Source: Halomicroarcula saliterrae | Lineage (GTDB): Archaea; Halobacteriota; Halobacteria; Halobacteriales; Haloarculaceae | NCBI RefSeq assembly: GCF_031624395.1 | Contig: NZ_JAMQON010000001.1 | Span: 930,001 to 994,000 of the forward strand | Direction: 5' to 3' | Length of the DNA stretch: 64,000 nucleotides | Shown here: piece by piece, positions 53,211-62,212 of the stretch | How the letters are laid out: each line of letters starts with the position of its first letter | Numbering within the stretch: position 1 is the stretch's first letter | Made by a program: the position numbers and the translations under genes | Notes under the pieces: generated by a model | What the model was told of the DNA's origin: nothing | What the model saw: the letters and a program-made list of their open reading frames with translations, nothing else | Databases searched by the model: none

Positions 53211-54410
53211 ATGAACGGCAACGAGTTCGGTCGGCTCTTCCGGTTGACCACCTACGGCGAATCCCACGGGGAGGCGATGGGCTGTACGGTGTCGGGCGTC
53301 CCCGCGGGCGTCGAACTCTCCGAGGAGGAGATACAGAAAGACCTCGACCGGCGCAAACCCGGCCAGTCGATGATAACCACTTCCCGCGGCGAACCGGACA
53401 AGGTGAAGCTCAACTCGGGGATTCAGGACGGCTACACCACGGGGACGCCTATCGGGATGGTCATCCAGAACAAGGACGCCCGCTCGGGGAAGTACGAGCC
53501 CTTCATCACTGCCCCGCGGCCCTCGCACGGCGATTTCACCTACTCGGCGAAGTTCGGGACCCGCAACTGGGGCGGCGGCGGCCGCTCCTCGGCCCGGGAG
53601 ACAGTCAACTGGGTGGCCGCCGGCGGCGTCGCCAAGCAAGTGCTGGAACAGTCCGACTACGACGTGCGTATCAAGGCCCACGTCTGCCAGATCGGCGACG
53701 TGGTCGCCGACGACGTGAGCTTCGAGGAGATGCTCGAACACAGCGAGGCCAACGAGGTCCGCTGTGGCGACCCGGAGAAAGCCGAGGAGATGCGCGACCT
53801 GGCCGACAAATACCAGAAAGAGGGCGACTCCATCGGCGGCGGCATCTACTTCGAGTGTCGCGGCGTCCCCCGCGGTCTCGGTGCGCCGCGGTTCGACTCA
53901 GTCCCCTCCCGCCTCGGACAAGCGATGTACTCCATCCCCGCCGTGACGGACTTCGAGCTCGGCCTCGGCCGGGAGGCCCGGACGGCGAGAGGGTCGGACT
54001 ACACCGAAGACTGGGAGTTCGACGGCGACGGCGAGCCGGTGCCGACCGGCAACGACCACGGCGGCCTGCAGGGCGGTATCACCACCGGCGACCCCATCTA
54101 CGGCGAGGTCTCCTGGCACGCGCCCGTCTCCTTCCCGAAGACACAGAAGACCGTCGACTGGGAGACCGGCGAGGAGAAAGAAATCACGGTCACGGGCCGC
54201 CACGACCCCGTACTCCCGCCGCGGGCCGTCCCGGTCGTCGAGGCCATGCTCTACTGCACCGTGCTGGACTTCATGCTGCTTGGCGGGCGTATCAACCCCG
54301 ACCGGCTCGACGGTCGGACGGGCGCATACGAGACCGAGTACCATCCGTCGAGTCCACAGAACGACCCGGAGGACGCCGGTACCCACGCACGGACCATCGA
54401 CGAGGACTAG
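53211..54410 (+). CDS. aroC: Chorismate synthase
   Basis: Last step of the shikimate pathway, with reduced FMN. The 399 residues have the family motifs GRLFRLTTYGESHGEAMGC, RPSHGDFTYSAKFG, GRSSARETVNWVAAGGVAK, and the arginine-rich FMN site ending in LGGRINPDRLDG-type residues. It ends one base before the start of the next gene. Confidence 0.95.
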   Translation: MNGNEFGRLFRLTTYGESHGEAMGCTVSGVPAGVELSEEEIQKDLDRRKPGQSMITTSRGEPDKVKLNSGIQDGYTTGTPIGMVIQNKDARSGKYEPFITAPRPSHGDFTYSAKFGTRNWGGGGRSSARETVNWVAAGGVAKQVLEQSDYDVRIKAHVCQIGDVVADDVSFEEMLEHSEANEVRCGDPEKAEEMRDLADKYQKEGDSIGGGIYFECRGVPRGLGAPRFDSVPSRLGQAMYSIPAVTDFELGLGREARTARGSDYTEDWEFDGDGEPVPTGNDHGGLQGGITTGDPIYGEVSWHAPVSFPKTQKTVDWETGEEKEITVTGRHDPVLPPRAVPVVEAMLYCTVLDFMLLGGRINPDRLDGRTGAYETEYHPSSPQNDPEDAGTHARTIDED

Positions 54411-54411
54411 T

Positions 54412-55038
54412 ATGGACGCCAATCAGGAGTCGAAGCAGAACCCGTTCGGCATGGACGAACAGTGCCAGAACTGCCCCGAGCTGTGTGACACGCGCGAGAA
54501 CGTCGTCCACGGCTACGGGGACGTCGGCGCGGAGTTCATCGTGCTGGGCGAGTCGCCCGGGGCCGGCTCCGACGAGTCCGGGCTCCCTTTCACCGACGAG
54601 CGCGAGCGGGAACTGCTCGACATCCTCGCGGCCGTCGACATGGTAGAGGACCCCGACGCCGACCGACCGGAGCTGAAAAACACCTTCCTCACGTACGTCA
54701 CCCGCTGTCGCCACCCCGACCGAGCGGCGACGGAGGAGGAAGTGATGAACTGCGAACCGTACCTCAACAGCGAGATACGGATGATAAACCCCGAGATTCT
54801 GCTGCCGGTCGGCCAGCGCTCCCTCGAAGAACTGGCCTTCGAGTACACAACGCTCAGTGAGGACGACTTGGACATCGAGGAGCGCCACGCCACCACCATC
54901 CGCGGACGTGGCTTCGAGATTCTGCCGATGATTCCGCCGGCCGAACAGACCGACGACGAACGGACGGCGTTTCTCGACCACTTCAGCGACGTGCTGGGAC
55001 AGGACTACCGCCAGACGAAGGGTCGACGGGGTCGTTGA
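54412..55038 (+). CDS. Uracil-DNA glycosylase superfamily protein (Fe-S type)
   Basis: A 208-residue member of the UDG fold. The N-terminal CQNCPELCDTR holds three cysteines, with others later (VTRCRHPDR, NCEPYL), as in Fe-S UDG families 4 and 5. The active-site motif 1 reads LGESPGAGSDESGLPF, and motif 2 is degenerate near ILPMIPPAEQ. It may remove uracil or be a non-catalytic relative. The stop lies in the first copy of a 37-bp tandem repeat. Confidence 0.78.
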   Translation: MDANQESKQNPFGMDEQCQNCPELCDTRENVVHGYGDVGAEFIVLGESPGAGSDESGLPFTDERERELLDILAAVDMVEDPDADRPELKNTFLTYVTRCRHPDRAATEEEVMNCEPYLNSEIRMINPEILLPVGQRSLEELAFEYTTLSEDDLDIEERHATTIRGRGFEILPMIPPAEQTDDERTAFLDHFSDVLGQDYRQTKGRRGR

Positions 55039-55166
55039 GGACCGACGGCAGCGGTGCAGGCGTCGGGGTCGTTGAGGACCGACGGCAGCGGTGCAGGCGT
55101 CGGGGTCGTTGAGGACCGACGGCAGCGGTGCAGGCGTCGGGGTCGTTGAGGACCGACGGCAGCGGT
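55028..55166. repeat. 37-bp tandem repeat, 3.75 copies, over the UDG stop
   Basis: Copies start at 55028, 55065, 55102 and 55139 with an exact 37-bp period; the last is cut after 28 bases. I see no mismatches. The first copy contains the last codons and TGA of the UDG-like gene. The repeat begins GGGGTCGTTGAGGACCGACG. Having no spacers, it is not a CRISPR array. Confidence 0.92.
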
Positions 55167-55188
55167 CAGACCGTTTGGCGGACTCAGT

Positions 55189-55701
55189 TCAGTCGAGCAG
55201 CGCCTCGGGGTCGGGGAGGTCGCCGTACTCCTTCGCGGACCGCAATCGCTGCTGGGCGTCGTTCCGGTACTGGGTCGCTCGTGTCATATCCCCCTGCTCG
55301 CTGGCGTAGGTCGACCCGCCGAGCCACTCGACGGCCTGCCAGAGACACGTCGCCTTCTTTCTGGCCCGCTCGCAGGCGTCGGCAACGCCGTCGCCTTCGG
55401 CCCGTTTCACGGCCGTCGTGAAGTGGTCCACGCTGGTCTCGAACTCACCCGCGGCGTCGTTGAAGCCGCCTCGTGCGAGCGTCAGATGGCCGGACTCGAA
55501 CCGACCCAGTGCCTCGGTCGTCCGTCGGCGGCCTTCGAGATAGGTCACGTGTCCGACGCGGTACTCCCGCACTGCGACGGGGTCGCCACGCGGCGACGCG
55601 ACCTGCTTGCACTCCGAACACAGCACTGTCGGACGCCCGTCCCCGGCGACGCGGTACTCCGTCCCACACCCATCACAGCGGTATATTTCGTCCGTTTGCA
55701 T
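55189..55701 (-). CDS. Zinc-ribbon protein with helical C-terminus
   Basis: The 170 residues have an N-terminal zinc ribbon (YRCDGCGTEYRV and VLCSECKQVA) and a long helical part (about 55-150, with EGRRRTTEALGRFESGHLTLA). The helical part is rich in A, E and R and may be coiled. No family is named with certainty. The start at 55701 is the Met just before the ribbon; a TATA-like box on the minus strand is at 55746-55752. Confidence 0.65.
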   Translation of the reverse strand: MQTDEIYRCDGCGTEYRVAGDGRPTVLCSECKQVASPRGDPVAVREYRVGHVTYLEGRRRTTEALGRFESGHLTLARGGFNDAAGEFETSVDHFTTAVKRAEGDGVADACERARKKATCLWQAVEWLGGSTYASEQGDMTRATQYRNDAQQRLRSAKEYGDLPDPEALLD

Positions 55702-56028
55702 TGGTCCCCACCAAGCGTTGGTTACACTGAACTCGACGTACAATCTATAAATCAGTTTTGTCACTAGCTCCCACGACCTCGCTCAGTTGGCACACTGGGA
55801 CCGACTGCCGGGAGTCAACGGGACTTCTCGACGCCCTCGACGGTCATCGGCCGGGTAAAAGTCCTGACTGCGGTCGATGGCCCCGCCGTGACCACCGAGC
55901 TGTGACCGGTGTCGGTCGACATTAGTTCCGAGCTTCCATACGGGACCCGCGACAGCCACGACAGCGAGTGGCATAGTTCGCCCGGCGAGTCCGGAACCGA
56001 CTAACCGTCGTCGCCCCGAAGGTACCGT
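55702..56028. other. Gene-free stretch with divergent promoters
   Basis: 327 bp. The left side has TTTATAG on the minus strand (55746-55752) for the zinc-ribbon gene. The right side has a weak GACTAACC near 56000 for the DUF2064 gene. I see no other gene or clear RNA in it. Confidence 0.5.
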
Positions 56029-56760
56029 ATGACAACGGTTGCTGTGGTGGCGGACCCGCCGGTAGACGGGTTCGTCCTCCCGGAGCTTTCCGGCGGTCCG
56101 CTCGAAGAATCGGAGGCGACGGCCCTCTACACGGCGATGCTCACAGACGTCTGTCGCGCCGTCGAGGCGAGCGGCGCGGAGCTGCTCGTCAACTACCGAC
56201 CCGCCGACCAGGTCCCCGACGGCGTGGACCCGGAGGCGGAAATCAGGGAGCCCCTGGAGGCGGCCCTCGACGCCCCCGCGGACGCCCGGTACGAGGTACA
56301 GGTCGGCTCTTCGCTGTCCGCCCGCGTCGGCAACACTGTCACCCATCTACTGGAGCGGGAGGGCGTCAAGACCGCCGCGGCCGTCGAACCGACCGCCGGG
56401 CTCCTGACCCGACAGCTCATCGACAGCGCCGCGATGAAACTGCGCTCCTCCGGCGTGGTGCTCGGCCCGGCGAGCGAGGGGCGCGTGTTCTACGCCGGCT
56501 TCGCCGAGCCAGTGGATTTCGAGGACGCCTACGCGACGCCGACGGTCGAGACGCTCACGGACCGGGCGATGGACGCCGACCTCGGGGTCGATTTCCTGCC
56601 GTCGGTGCCGGTCGTCGAGACGCCCGCGGACCTCCGCACTGTCGTCCCGATACTTCGCGCACGCCACCAGGCCGAACGGGTAGTGCCACCCCGCACGACC
56701 ACGCTCCTCAACGAGTTCGGACTCCGCGTGACGACCGACAACGAACTGGTCCGGGAGTAA
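56029..56760 (+). CDS. DUF2064-like glycosyltransferase-fold protein
   Basis: A 243-residue GT-A-like protein (TTVAVVADPPVDGFVLPEL at the N-terminus, RVGNTVTHLLEREGVKTAAAV, VVLGPASEGRVFYAGF). DUF2064 proteins are related to nucleotide-sugar and CofC-like transferases. The acidic metal motif is not clear, so the activity is uncertain. It precedes tRNA-Ser. Confidence 0.65.
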   Translation: MTTVAVVADPPVDGFVLPELSGGPLEESEATALYTAMLTDVCRAVEASGAELLVNYRPADQVPDGVDPEAEIREPLEAALDAPADARYEVQVGSSLSARVGNTVTHLLEREGVKTAAAVEPTAGLLTRQLIDSAAMKLRSSGVVLGPASEGRVFYAGFAEPVDFEDAYATPTVETLTDRAMDADLGVDFLPSVPVVETPADLRTVVPILRARHQAERVVPPRTTTLLNEFGLRVTTDNELVRE

Positions 56761-56800
56761 TCGACAGGCCTTAGGGGAAACCGCCGCTACCCACTCGTGC

Positions 56801-56884
56801 GGTGGGGTGGCAGAGCGGCCTATTGCGCCTGCCTTGAAAGCAGGTATCCTCACGGATTCCTGGGTTCAAATCCCAGCCCCACCG
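56801..56884 (+). tRNA. tRNA-Ser (UGA anticodon)
   Basis: An 84-base cloverleaf with a long variable arm. The acceptor GGTGGGG pairs with CCCCACC, the anticodon stem is CCTGC/GCAGG with loop CTTGAAA (anticodon TGA), and the T arm is CTGGG-TTCAAAT-CCCAG. The CCA end is not encoded. A T-run follows directly at 56886-56890. Confidence 0.93.
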
Positions 56885-57043
56885 CTTTTTACGACAAACA
56901 GCTTCCAGTGTGGTGATTTTCGGTAGGTCAGGAGCTTCGACACCGATATCTACGCCCAATTCACTCGGCTCGATGTCTCGAAACTCCCGCGAGATAGCCT
57001 CGGGGCTAATCCGGGCTGACTTGATTACTAACGCTCGCCAATT
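56885..57043 (-). pseudogene. Possible gene remnant directly behind tRNA-Ser
   Basis: On the minus strand the 159 bases read as a 53-residue open stretch (WRALVIKSARISPEAISREF, then RDIEPSELGVDIGVEAPDLP) that looks protein-like but has no start, and runs into the tRNA. It may be a broken mobile-element or accessory gene. The rest of the gap to 57194 is A/T-richer than the neighbours and has no gene that I can see. Confidence 0.3.
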
Positions 57044-57194
57044 TTAAGTCATCGAACATATAGATTGAGGAGAGTGAGTTTCAGAGAAAGGGTCAAAATT
57101 ATCCCGTTCGTCCCGATCGGGTTGAAAAAGCCGCTCGATACGAACGCGAACGTAACGGGAAACCAGTTACCACACGGCGAGAGGAGACTACGAG

Positions 57195-57404
57195 ATGTCG
57201 CCGAACGATTCTAATACGGAAAGACCGAGTTTTTCGCTCCGCAATGTGGTTTTAGTTGTCCTTTCCCTGCTACTTTTTCATCTCGGAAGGGGGTTGGCGC
57301 GGGGACTTGTGGAGGGGAACTACGTGATCGGCATATTGGGCCTAATACTCGCGCTCGTACCGACAGTCTGGCTCCTGTTTGTGATTCGAGAGGCGTATTT
57401 TTGA
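57195..57404 (+). CDS. Small membrane protein in an A/T-richer patch
   Basis: A 69-residue protein with two hydrophobic helices (about 17-35 and 45-64) and a Shine-Dalgarno-like GAGAGGAG just upstream, unlike the leaderless genes around it. Its codons are less G/C-biased (TTTTTCGCTC, GTTTTAGTTG), which suggests recent arrival. No family is recognised. Confidence 0.5.
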   Translation: MSPNDSNTERPSFSLRNVVLVVLSLLLFHLGRGLARGLVEGNYVIGILGLILALVPTVWLLFVIREAYF

Positions 57405-57462
57405 AACCCCATCAGATATTGTCCCCTGTCAGATAAGGTACTACTTTCCACGTACCGGGAGG

Positions 57463-57472
57463 TTTTATATTA
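57463..57472 (+). promoter_or_regulatory. TATA-like box of the surface-protein gene
   Basis: TTTTATATTA is centred about 28 bp before the ATG at 57496, giving a leaderless transcript. Confidence 0.5.
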
Positions 57473-57495
57473 CTGGTCCGGTTCAGCACAATCAG

Positions 57496-58893
57496 ATGCA
57501 GCTAACTAACGGGTCACAGAACGAATGGGGGAGTCGCATCATAGCCCTCGGTCTCGTCGTTCTCGTCGTCGGGTCGATGTTCGCTTCGGTGGCGGCAGCG
57601 GTCCCCGCGATGGGATTTCGGGGTGCAGACGTCTCGGCGACGACGGTCGCCGTGGGAGAGAACGTAACCGTGAGCGGGACAGTCGTGAACGTCGGTAGCT
57701 CCGGTGGCGGTTACACCATGGAGTTCACGAGAAATCGGACCCCGTTCGCCGAGCGACGGGTGAAGGTCCCCTCCAACGAGGACCGGACGGTCAACGTCAG
57801 CGTCCAGTTCGACCAACCGGGAACGTACAAGATAAGCGTCAACGACAACCGGGCCGGCTACGTGACGGTGAAACGCGCCAGAGCCCGCGTCACCTCGGAA
57901 AGCGATTCGCAGCGCCGAGTCAATATCAGAGCGAACAGCGTCTCGGACAGCGCGCCGACCGAGCTAGCTATCCCGGCGTCGAACCGGAGCTTCGCGCTCG
58001 AACGGTGGTCGACGACGACCGGCCAGTCCGCGTTCCAGCAGAACCTCACCGAGTACACGAACCGCTCGGCCGTGCCCGGAGAGTTACCGACCACCGAACA
58101 GTCGTCGTTACTCGGCGTCGTGACCTACGAGAGCAACAGTTCCTTCGAGCAGACCACGATGCGGTTCGCGGTCAACAAGTCCGCAATCGCGAACACGTCG
58201 CTGCGGCAGGACCAGGTGGCGGTGTACCAGCGCAACGAGTCCTCCTGGGACGCACTCGAGACGACCGTCGTCGAGGAGCGGACGGACCGGATGGTCTACG
58301 AGGCGACTGCGACGCGGGGGTCGACCTACGCCGTGGGGCTGATCAACCCCTCGATATCCGTCGCGAGCACGACCATACAGACAGAGTCGATAGCGTCGGG
58401 GGAGCGGGTGATTCTCAACGCCGTCGTCGAGAACACGGGCCCGGTCACTGGAACGTACACCGGTGCTTTGCGAGTCAACGGTGAGACGGTGAACGAGACG
58501 ACGCTGACGGTTGCCGGGGGCGGGGAAACCGGCCTCAGGCTCACGCACGACATCACCGAGTCCGGGACCTACGACTTCGCGCTCAACAACGAGAGCGCCG
58601 GCCGGCTAATTCTCTCCCCGGGAGACGTCGCGTCCTCGCAATCGGACTCGGAGTCGGCCGATGCGGAACCGACTGCGGCGCCTACGGCGACCCCGACCGA
58701 GATGTCGGGCGGTGACGGCGGGGGAGCGCTGACAGGGGCCATCCCGGCGACGGTGTTTGGCATCAAGACCCTGTACCTCGGTGGCGGCATCGCTATCGCG
58801 CTGGGTGCGTTCATCGCAATTCTGGCAGTGTTGCGCCGGAACGGCGGCGGCGGCGGTGGTGGCGGCAGGCCCGACAGCTTCGACCAGTTCTAG
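57496..58893 (+). CDS. Secreted surface protein with CARDB-like domains
   Basis: The 465 residues have a signal peptide (IIALGLVVLVVGSMFASVAAA), a CARDB-like beta domain (about 40-125, VGENVTVSGTVVNVGSSGGGY), a middle with many N-glycosylation sites, a second CARDB-like domain (about 290-375, ERVILNAVVENTGPV) and a Thr/Ser/Pro spacer. One C-terminal membrane helix and a nine-glycine run follow. It is exposed outside and anchored at the C-terminus. Its partner is unknown. Confidence 0.75.
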   Translation: MQLTNGSQNEWGSRIIALGLVVLVVGSMFASVAAAVPAMGFRGADVSATTVAVGENVTVSGTVVNVGSSGGGYTMEFTRNRTPFAERRVKVPSNEDRTVNVSVQFDQPGTYKISVNDNRAGYVTVKRARARVTSESDSQRRVNIRANSVSDSAPTELAIPASNRSFALERWSTTTGQSAFQQNLTEYTNRSAVPGELPTTEQSSLLGVVTYESNSSFEQTTMRFAVNKSAIANTSLRQDQVAVYQRNESSWDALETTVVEERTDRMVYEATATRGSTYAVGLINPSISVASTTIQTESIASGERVILNAVVENTGPVTGTYTGALRVNGETVNETTLTVAGGGETGLRLTHDITESGTYDFALNNESAGRLILSPGDVASSQSDSESADAEPTAAPTATPTEMSGGDGGGALTGAIPATVFGIKTLYLGGGIAIALGAFIAILAVLRRNGGGGGGGGRPDSFDQF

Positions 58894-58944
58894 CCGCGGC
58901 CGCGGAGAGCAACCCTTTTTGTGTCGGTGTCCCGAGGGGCGGAT

Positions 58945-59244
58945 ATGGAGTGGCCACACGACCCGGATGGTGAAGAGGGAAGCGAGGGCCGGCGCAAGTA
59001 CGGACACGCCGTCCTCGCGAAGAAAATCGACGAGGGCGAGGACTTTCCGCTGACGGCCGAGGAGTACGTCTCGGCGTACGGGGACCATCCCGTCCGAATC
59101 GACTACGAGACAGTCGTCAGCGTCGCGGATATCTTCGAGCACGTCGAAGAGTCGGAGTTCGCCGATTTCCCCGAGTTCCACAAGGCCCTGGGTGAGGCCC
59201 TTCGAGGCGAGGACCTCTGGCCGTACCGGCTTGAACACGCCTGA
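58945..59244 (+). CDS. Conserved haloarchaeal protein (DUF5785-like)
   Basis: A 99-residue soluble protein. The N-terminus MEWPHDPDGEEGSEGRRKYG and the middle DFPLTAEEYVSAYGDHPVRI fit DUF5785. The function is unknown. The start at 58945 is preferred over an in-frame codon at 58921. Confidence 0.7.
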   Translation: MEWPHDPDGEEGSEGRRKYGHAVLAKKIDEGEDFPLTAEEYVSAYGDHPVRIDYETVVSVADIFEHVEESEFADFPEFHKALGEALRGEDLWPYRLEHA

Positions 59245-59312
59245 GCGTCCGCGGCAGGCGTGGTGCGTGTGTGCACGACACATACTTGTGGTGGGCCGTC
59301 GTATCTCCCACC

Positions 59313-59648
59313 ATGGCGACACGGAACGCTGACACCGACAGGGGAGGCGGGCTGCCAGACGCCGTCGTCGAGGACCTGCTGTCAGTCGACAGTCGCCGCC
59401 GAGCGCTCTCGATTCTCGCGGCCAGTGACGAACCGATGATCGTCGAGGACCTCGCGGCGGCCGTCGTCGCGGACCGGGAAGGCTGTGCGGCGTCGACGGT
59501 CCCGGCGTCCGAACGGGCGGCCATGGTGGACGAACTGTTCACCGAACACCTACCGAAGCTGACCGCGACCGACGTCCTCTCATACAACTCGATGCTCGGA
59601 ACGGTCGAACTCGAACGGGAGGGTATCGCGCCGACTGATTCGACCTGA
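59313..59648 (+). CDS. HTH-like protein (DUF7344-like)
   Basis: The 111 residues hold a DUF7344-type winged helix (VVEDLLSVDSRRRALSILAA, SDEPMIVEDLAAAVVADREG, HLPKLTATDVLSYNSMLGTV). Such proteins are haloarchaeal regulators with unknown targets. The ATG at 59313 was chosen. Confidence 0.7.
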   Translation: MATRNADTDRGGGLPDAVVEDLLSVDSRRRALSILAASDEPMIVEDLAAAVVADREGCAASTVPASERAAMVDELFTEHLPKLTATDVLSYNSMLGTVELEREGIAPTDST

Positions 59649-59693
59649 CCGGCTTCCGATAAATCAATATCCGTCGACGCCGAACCGCCGGTA

Positions 59694-60455
59694 GTGACGA
59701 ACACGCAGGTTACCCACATCCAGATCGACAACTACGGGCCGTGGACGGTCACCCCGGAGCCACGCCGCGAAGTCGACCTCCAGACGCTCCAGTCCCGTCT
59801 GTACGCCGACCTCGCACAGCTGTTTGGCAACCGCGACGGCTACATCTTCTTCTCGCGGTTCGACAACATGATCGCCGTGACGAACGGCCTCGACGAGGCG
59901 GACCACGCGCTCATCCAGGAGTCCGTGGGGAACCGTTACCCGGTGACGATGAGCCTCTCGGTCGCCACGGGCACCACGCCCGTCTCGGCGCTGGGGACGG
60001 CCACCGAGCAACTCCAGGAGGCCGGGAGCGCGCAGGACGACGGCCGACGCGAGGTGTTGCGCGGGCAGACCATCGAGGAGTCCTTCCGGACCCCCGCCGA
60101 CGTACAGCTGGCGCATTTCGACGTCGACGACGCGACCGGGAAGTACACCGACCAGTTGAACGAGTTCGACACGTTCATCCGGATCGAACAGGGGTACGCG
60201 GCGCTGATGAAGTACATGCGCGAGGCCCACGACTCGCTGTCGTTCTTCGTCGGCGGCGACAACGTCATCGCCGTCTGTCCCGACCTCGACGAAGCGGCCT
60301 ACCGCGACGCCTGTGACCACGTTCGCGAGGCCGTGGACGTCGAACTCAAGGTCGGCGTCGGTCGCGGACGGACGCCCGCGGACGCCGGGATGGACGCCAA
60401 GCACGCACTGGAACACTGCCGTGCGGACGGTGCGACGGTCAGGTTCGAGGAGTAG
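59694..60455 (+). CDS. GTP cyclohydrolase III
   Basis: Opens GTP to the formylamino-pyrimidine at the start of archaeal riboflavin and F420 synthesis. The 253 residues have two GGDEF-like halves; HIQIDNYGPWTVTPEPRREV opens the first and LSFFVGGDNVIAVCPD lies in the second, and GVGRGRTPADAGMDAKHALE is near the end. The GTG at 59694 is the family start. The length matches the family closely. Confidence 0.9.
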   Translation: MTNTQVTHIQIDNYGPWTVTPEPRREVDLQTLQSRLYADLAQLFGNRDGYIFFSRFDNMIAVTNGLDEADHALIQESVGNRYPVTMSLSVATGTTPVSALGTATEQLQEAGSAQDDGRREVLRGQTIEESFRTPADVQLAHFDVDDATGKYTDQLNEFDTFIRIEQGYAALMKYMREAHDSLSFFVGGDNVIAVCPDLDEAAYRDACDHVREAVDVELKVGVGRGRTPADAGMDAKHALEHCRADGATVRFEE

Positions 60456-60607
60456 CGGGACTCCTCCCTGCGGTCGGACTCCCGGAAAAGGCGAACGGAG
60501 ACCGAAGCGGTGGCCACCGCGGCGAAAGTCGCCTTTGTGATTGGGTACCACTGGACATAAGCGTAGTGGAGGTAGCTTTTAGACCGAGACGTGTGATACG
60601 TTCACAC

Positions 60608-61183
60608 ATGAGAGACCCGGTGTCCGTTCGGGAGGTGATGAACCGTGAGTACGTGGGTGCCAGCGCGTCGGACGACCTGCTCGAGACGACCGAACTGCTC
60701 GTTCGCGAAGGGGAACCGACGGCGCTGGTCCTGCAGGGCAACGAACCGGTCGGTGTCGTCACGAGAGCTGATATCCTCGGCCATCTCGTCTCGGAGGGGG
60801 CCCCCGACACCGCGACAGTGGGGGACGTGATGACCGATTCCTTCCCGTCGATATCGCCCGACGCGCGGTTGCCCGAAGCGCGCGACCGGATGGCGGCCTA
60901 CTCGACAGAGTGGGTGCTCGTCGTCGAGGACGGCCAGCCGCTGGGCACGCTGACCGGCCACGACATCCTCTCGACGGTCCGGCTGGAGAGCGAGGTGACG
61001 GCTGCGGTCGACGACGGTACCGAGATGGCGACGACGGGACAGGCCGCAACGACCGACGGGACGACGACGGCGGCGGAGGACTCCTTCGAGGAACAGGGGA
61101 TCTGCTCGGCCTGCGGGACGCTCACGCGGTCGCTGGCCTCGCTGAACGGCCAGTTGCTCTGTGCCGACTGCCGGGACGTGTGA
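60608..61183 (+). CDS. CBS-domain protein with C-terminal zinc ribbon
   Basis: The 191 residues have a pair of CBS motifs (about 3-120, VREVMNREYVGASASDDLLE and VGDVMTDSFPSISPDARLPE), a Thr-rich linker, and a zinc ribbon (ICSACGTLTRS, LLCADCRDV). It probably senses adenine nucleotides and regulates a partner by the ribbon. The ATG at 60608 is preferred over an upstream codon at 60566. Confidence 0.82.
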   Translation: MRDPVSVREVMNREYVGASASDDLLETTELLVREGEPTALVLQGNEPVGVVTRADILGHLVSEGAPDTATVGDVMTDSFPSISPDARLPEARDRMAAYSTEWVLVVEDGQPLGTLTGHDILSTVRLESEVTAAVDDGTEMATTGQAATTDGTTTAAEDSFEEQGICSACGTLTRSLASLNGQLLCADCRDV

Positions 61184-61414
61184 CCCTACTCGACGACGTA
61201 CACCGCGCCCGACCCCTCGCGGTCGCCGTCTGCCTCGACCGCTGCGCCAGCGACTGCGCGTAGCCCGTCGCCCGACAGTTCGGCACCGTTCCCGAACGCG
61301 TCCGTATCGTCTCCGACTCCGGGACTGCGCTGCGCTGTTCCCGTCGAAACCGACGCTGCGTGGGACACTGTCACAAGGGCCAACAGTTTTGCGCCCGTGG
61401 GACGCATTTCGGCC

Positions 61415-61882
61415 GTGGAACTCACGACCCCGTCGACGGAGCTGACCGACCGGCTCACCGACATGTGGGTCGAACTCGCCCGCGACCAGCGGACGTACGG
61501 CTCACACCTCCTGGGGCCCGAAAACCGGGCCGCAATCCGTGAGACGGTCGTCCAGCGGATCATCACCGAGAACCTCCTCGTCGCCCGCCGAAACGGGGCC
61601 CTTGTGGGCTTTGTCATGTTCACGGTCGAACACGGCCGCTACGAACAGGACATCTCTCCCGGGCTCGTGGAGAACCTCTACGTAGTGCCGGCTGCTCGCC
61701 GGGCCGGTATCGGTAGCGCGCTACTGCGAGCCGCCGAGGAGCGACTCGCCGCCGACGGTGCGACGGTAATCCAGCTCGAAGCGATGGCCGACAACGACGC
61801 TGCCCGGCAGTTCTACGCCGCCCACGGCTACACCCCCCACCGACTCGAACTCGAGAAGTCGACGGAAAACGACACCGCTTAA
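61415..61882 (+). CDS. GNAT acetyltransferase
   Basis: The 155 residues show a clear GNAT domain with the acetyl-CoA loop VPAARRAGIGSALLRAAEER and the end MADNDAARQFYAAHGYTPH. The start is either this GTG or a GTG six codons upstream (61397). The substrate is unknown. It is followed by tRNA-Thr. The 231-bp gap before it holds only a doubtful minus-strand frame. Confidence 0.8.
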   Translation: MELTTPSTELTDRLTDMWVELARDQRTYGSHLLGPENRAAIRETVVQRIITENLLVARRNGALVGFVMFTVEHGRYEQDISPGLVENLYVVPAARRAGIGSALLRAAEERLAADGATVIQLEAMADNDAARQFYAAHGYTPHRLELEKSTENDTA

Positions 61883-61910
61883 AACGTCCCCCCACAACTG
61901 ACGGACGCGT

Positions 61911-61984
61911 GCCAGGGGAGCTTGGGTGGTCCAAGCACTCGACTTGTAATCGAGAGTTCGTGGGTTCAAATCCCACCCCTGGCT
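61911..61984 (+). tRNA. tRNA-Thr (UGU anticodon)
   Basis: A 74-base cloverleaf. The acceptor GCCAGGG pairs with CCCTGGC, the anticodon arm is CTCGA-CTTGTAA-TCGAG with anticodon TGT, and the T arm is GTGGG-TTCAAAT-CCCAC. CCA is not encoded. The 228 bp behind it up to the next gene show nothing I can name. Confidence 0.93.
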
Positions 61985-62212
61985 TGCGCTGTTCTGGCGG
62001 CTGTGAACGCAGTGTAGAGCTCTGAGCCGAATAGCCCAGCGTCGCTGTCGGGTACTATCGGTCGAGCGTCACCGGTGGCGGACGTTCCTGCTGTTGTACC
62101 CTGTCTGGAACTCGGTTACGGGATACCGGCCACGTCGTTACCAGTTCGAGCAGTCCACGTGCGACCTGTTACGATGTCTATACTCTTCATACGGCACTTG
62201 CAGTTCATTCGC

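Noticed and set aside
55028-55166. CRISPR array
   Set aside because: The 37-bp units are head to tail with no spacers, and no cas genes are near.
58845-58868. Run of GGC/GGT codons as a microsatellite or frameshift site
   Set aside because: It codes for a Gly run after the membrane helix and the frame is kept to a sensible end.
61186-61374. A 62-codon minus-strand frame starting with GTG, between the CBS and GNAT genes
   Set aside because: Composition is plausible but it has no recognisable domain, no coupled neighbour and no clear TATA box; not enough to call.
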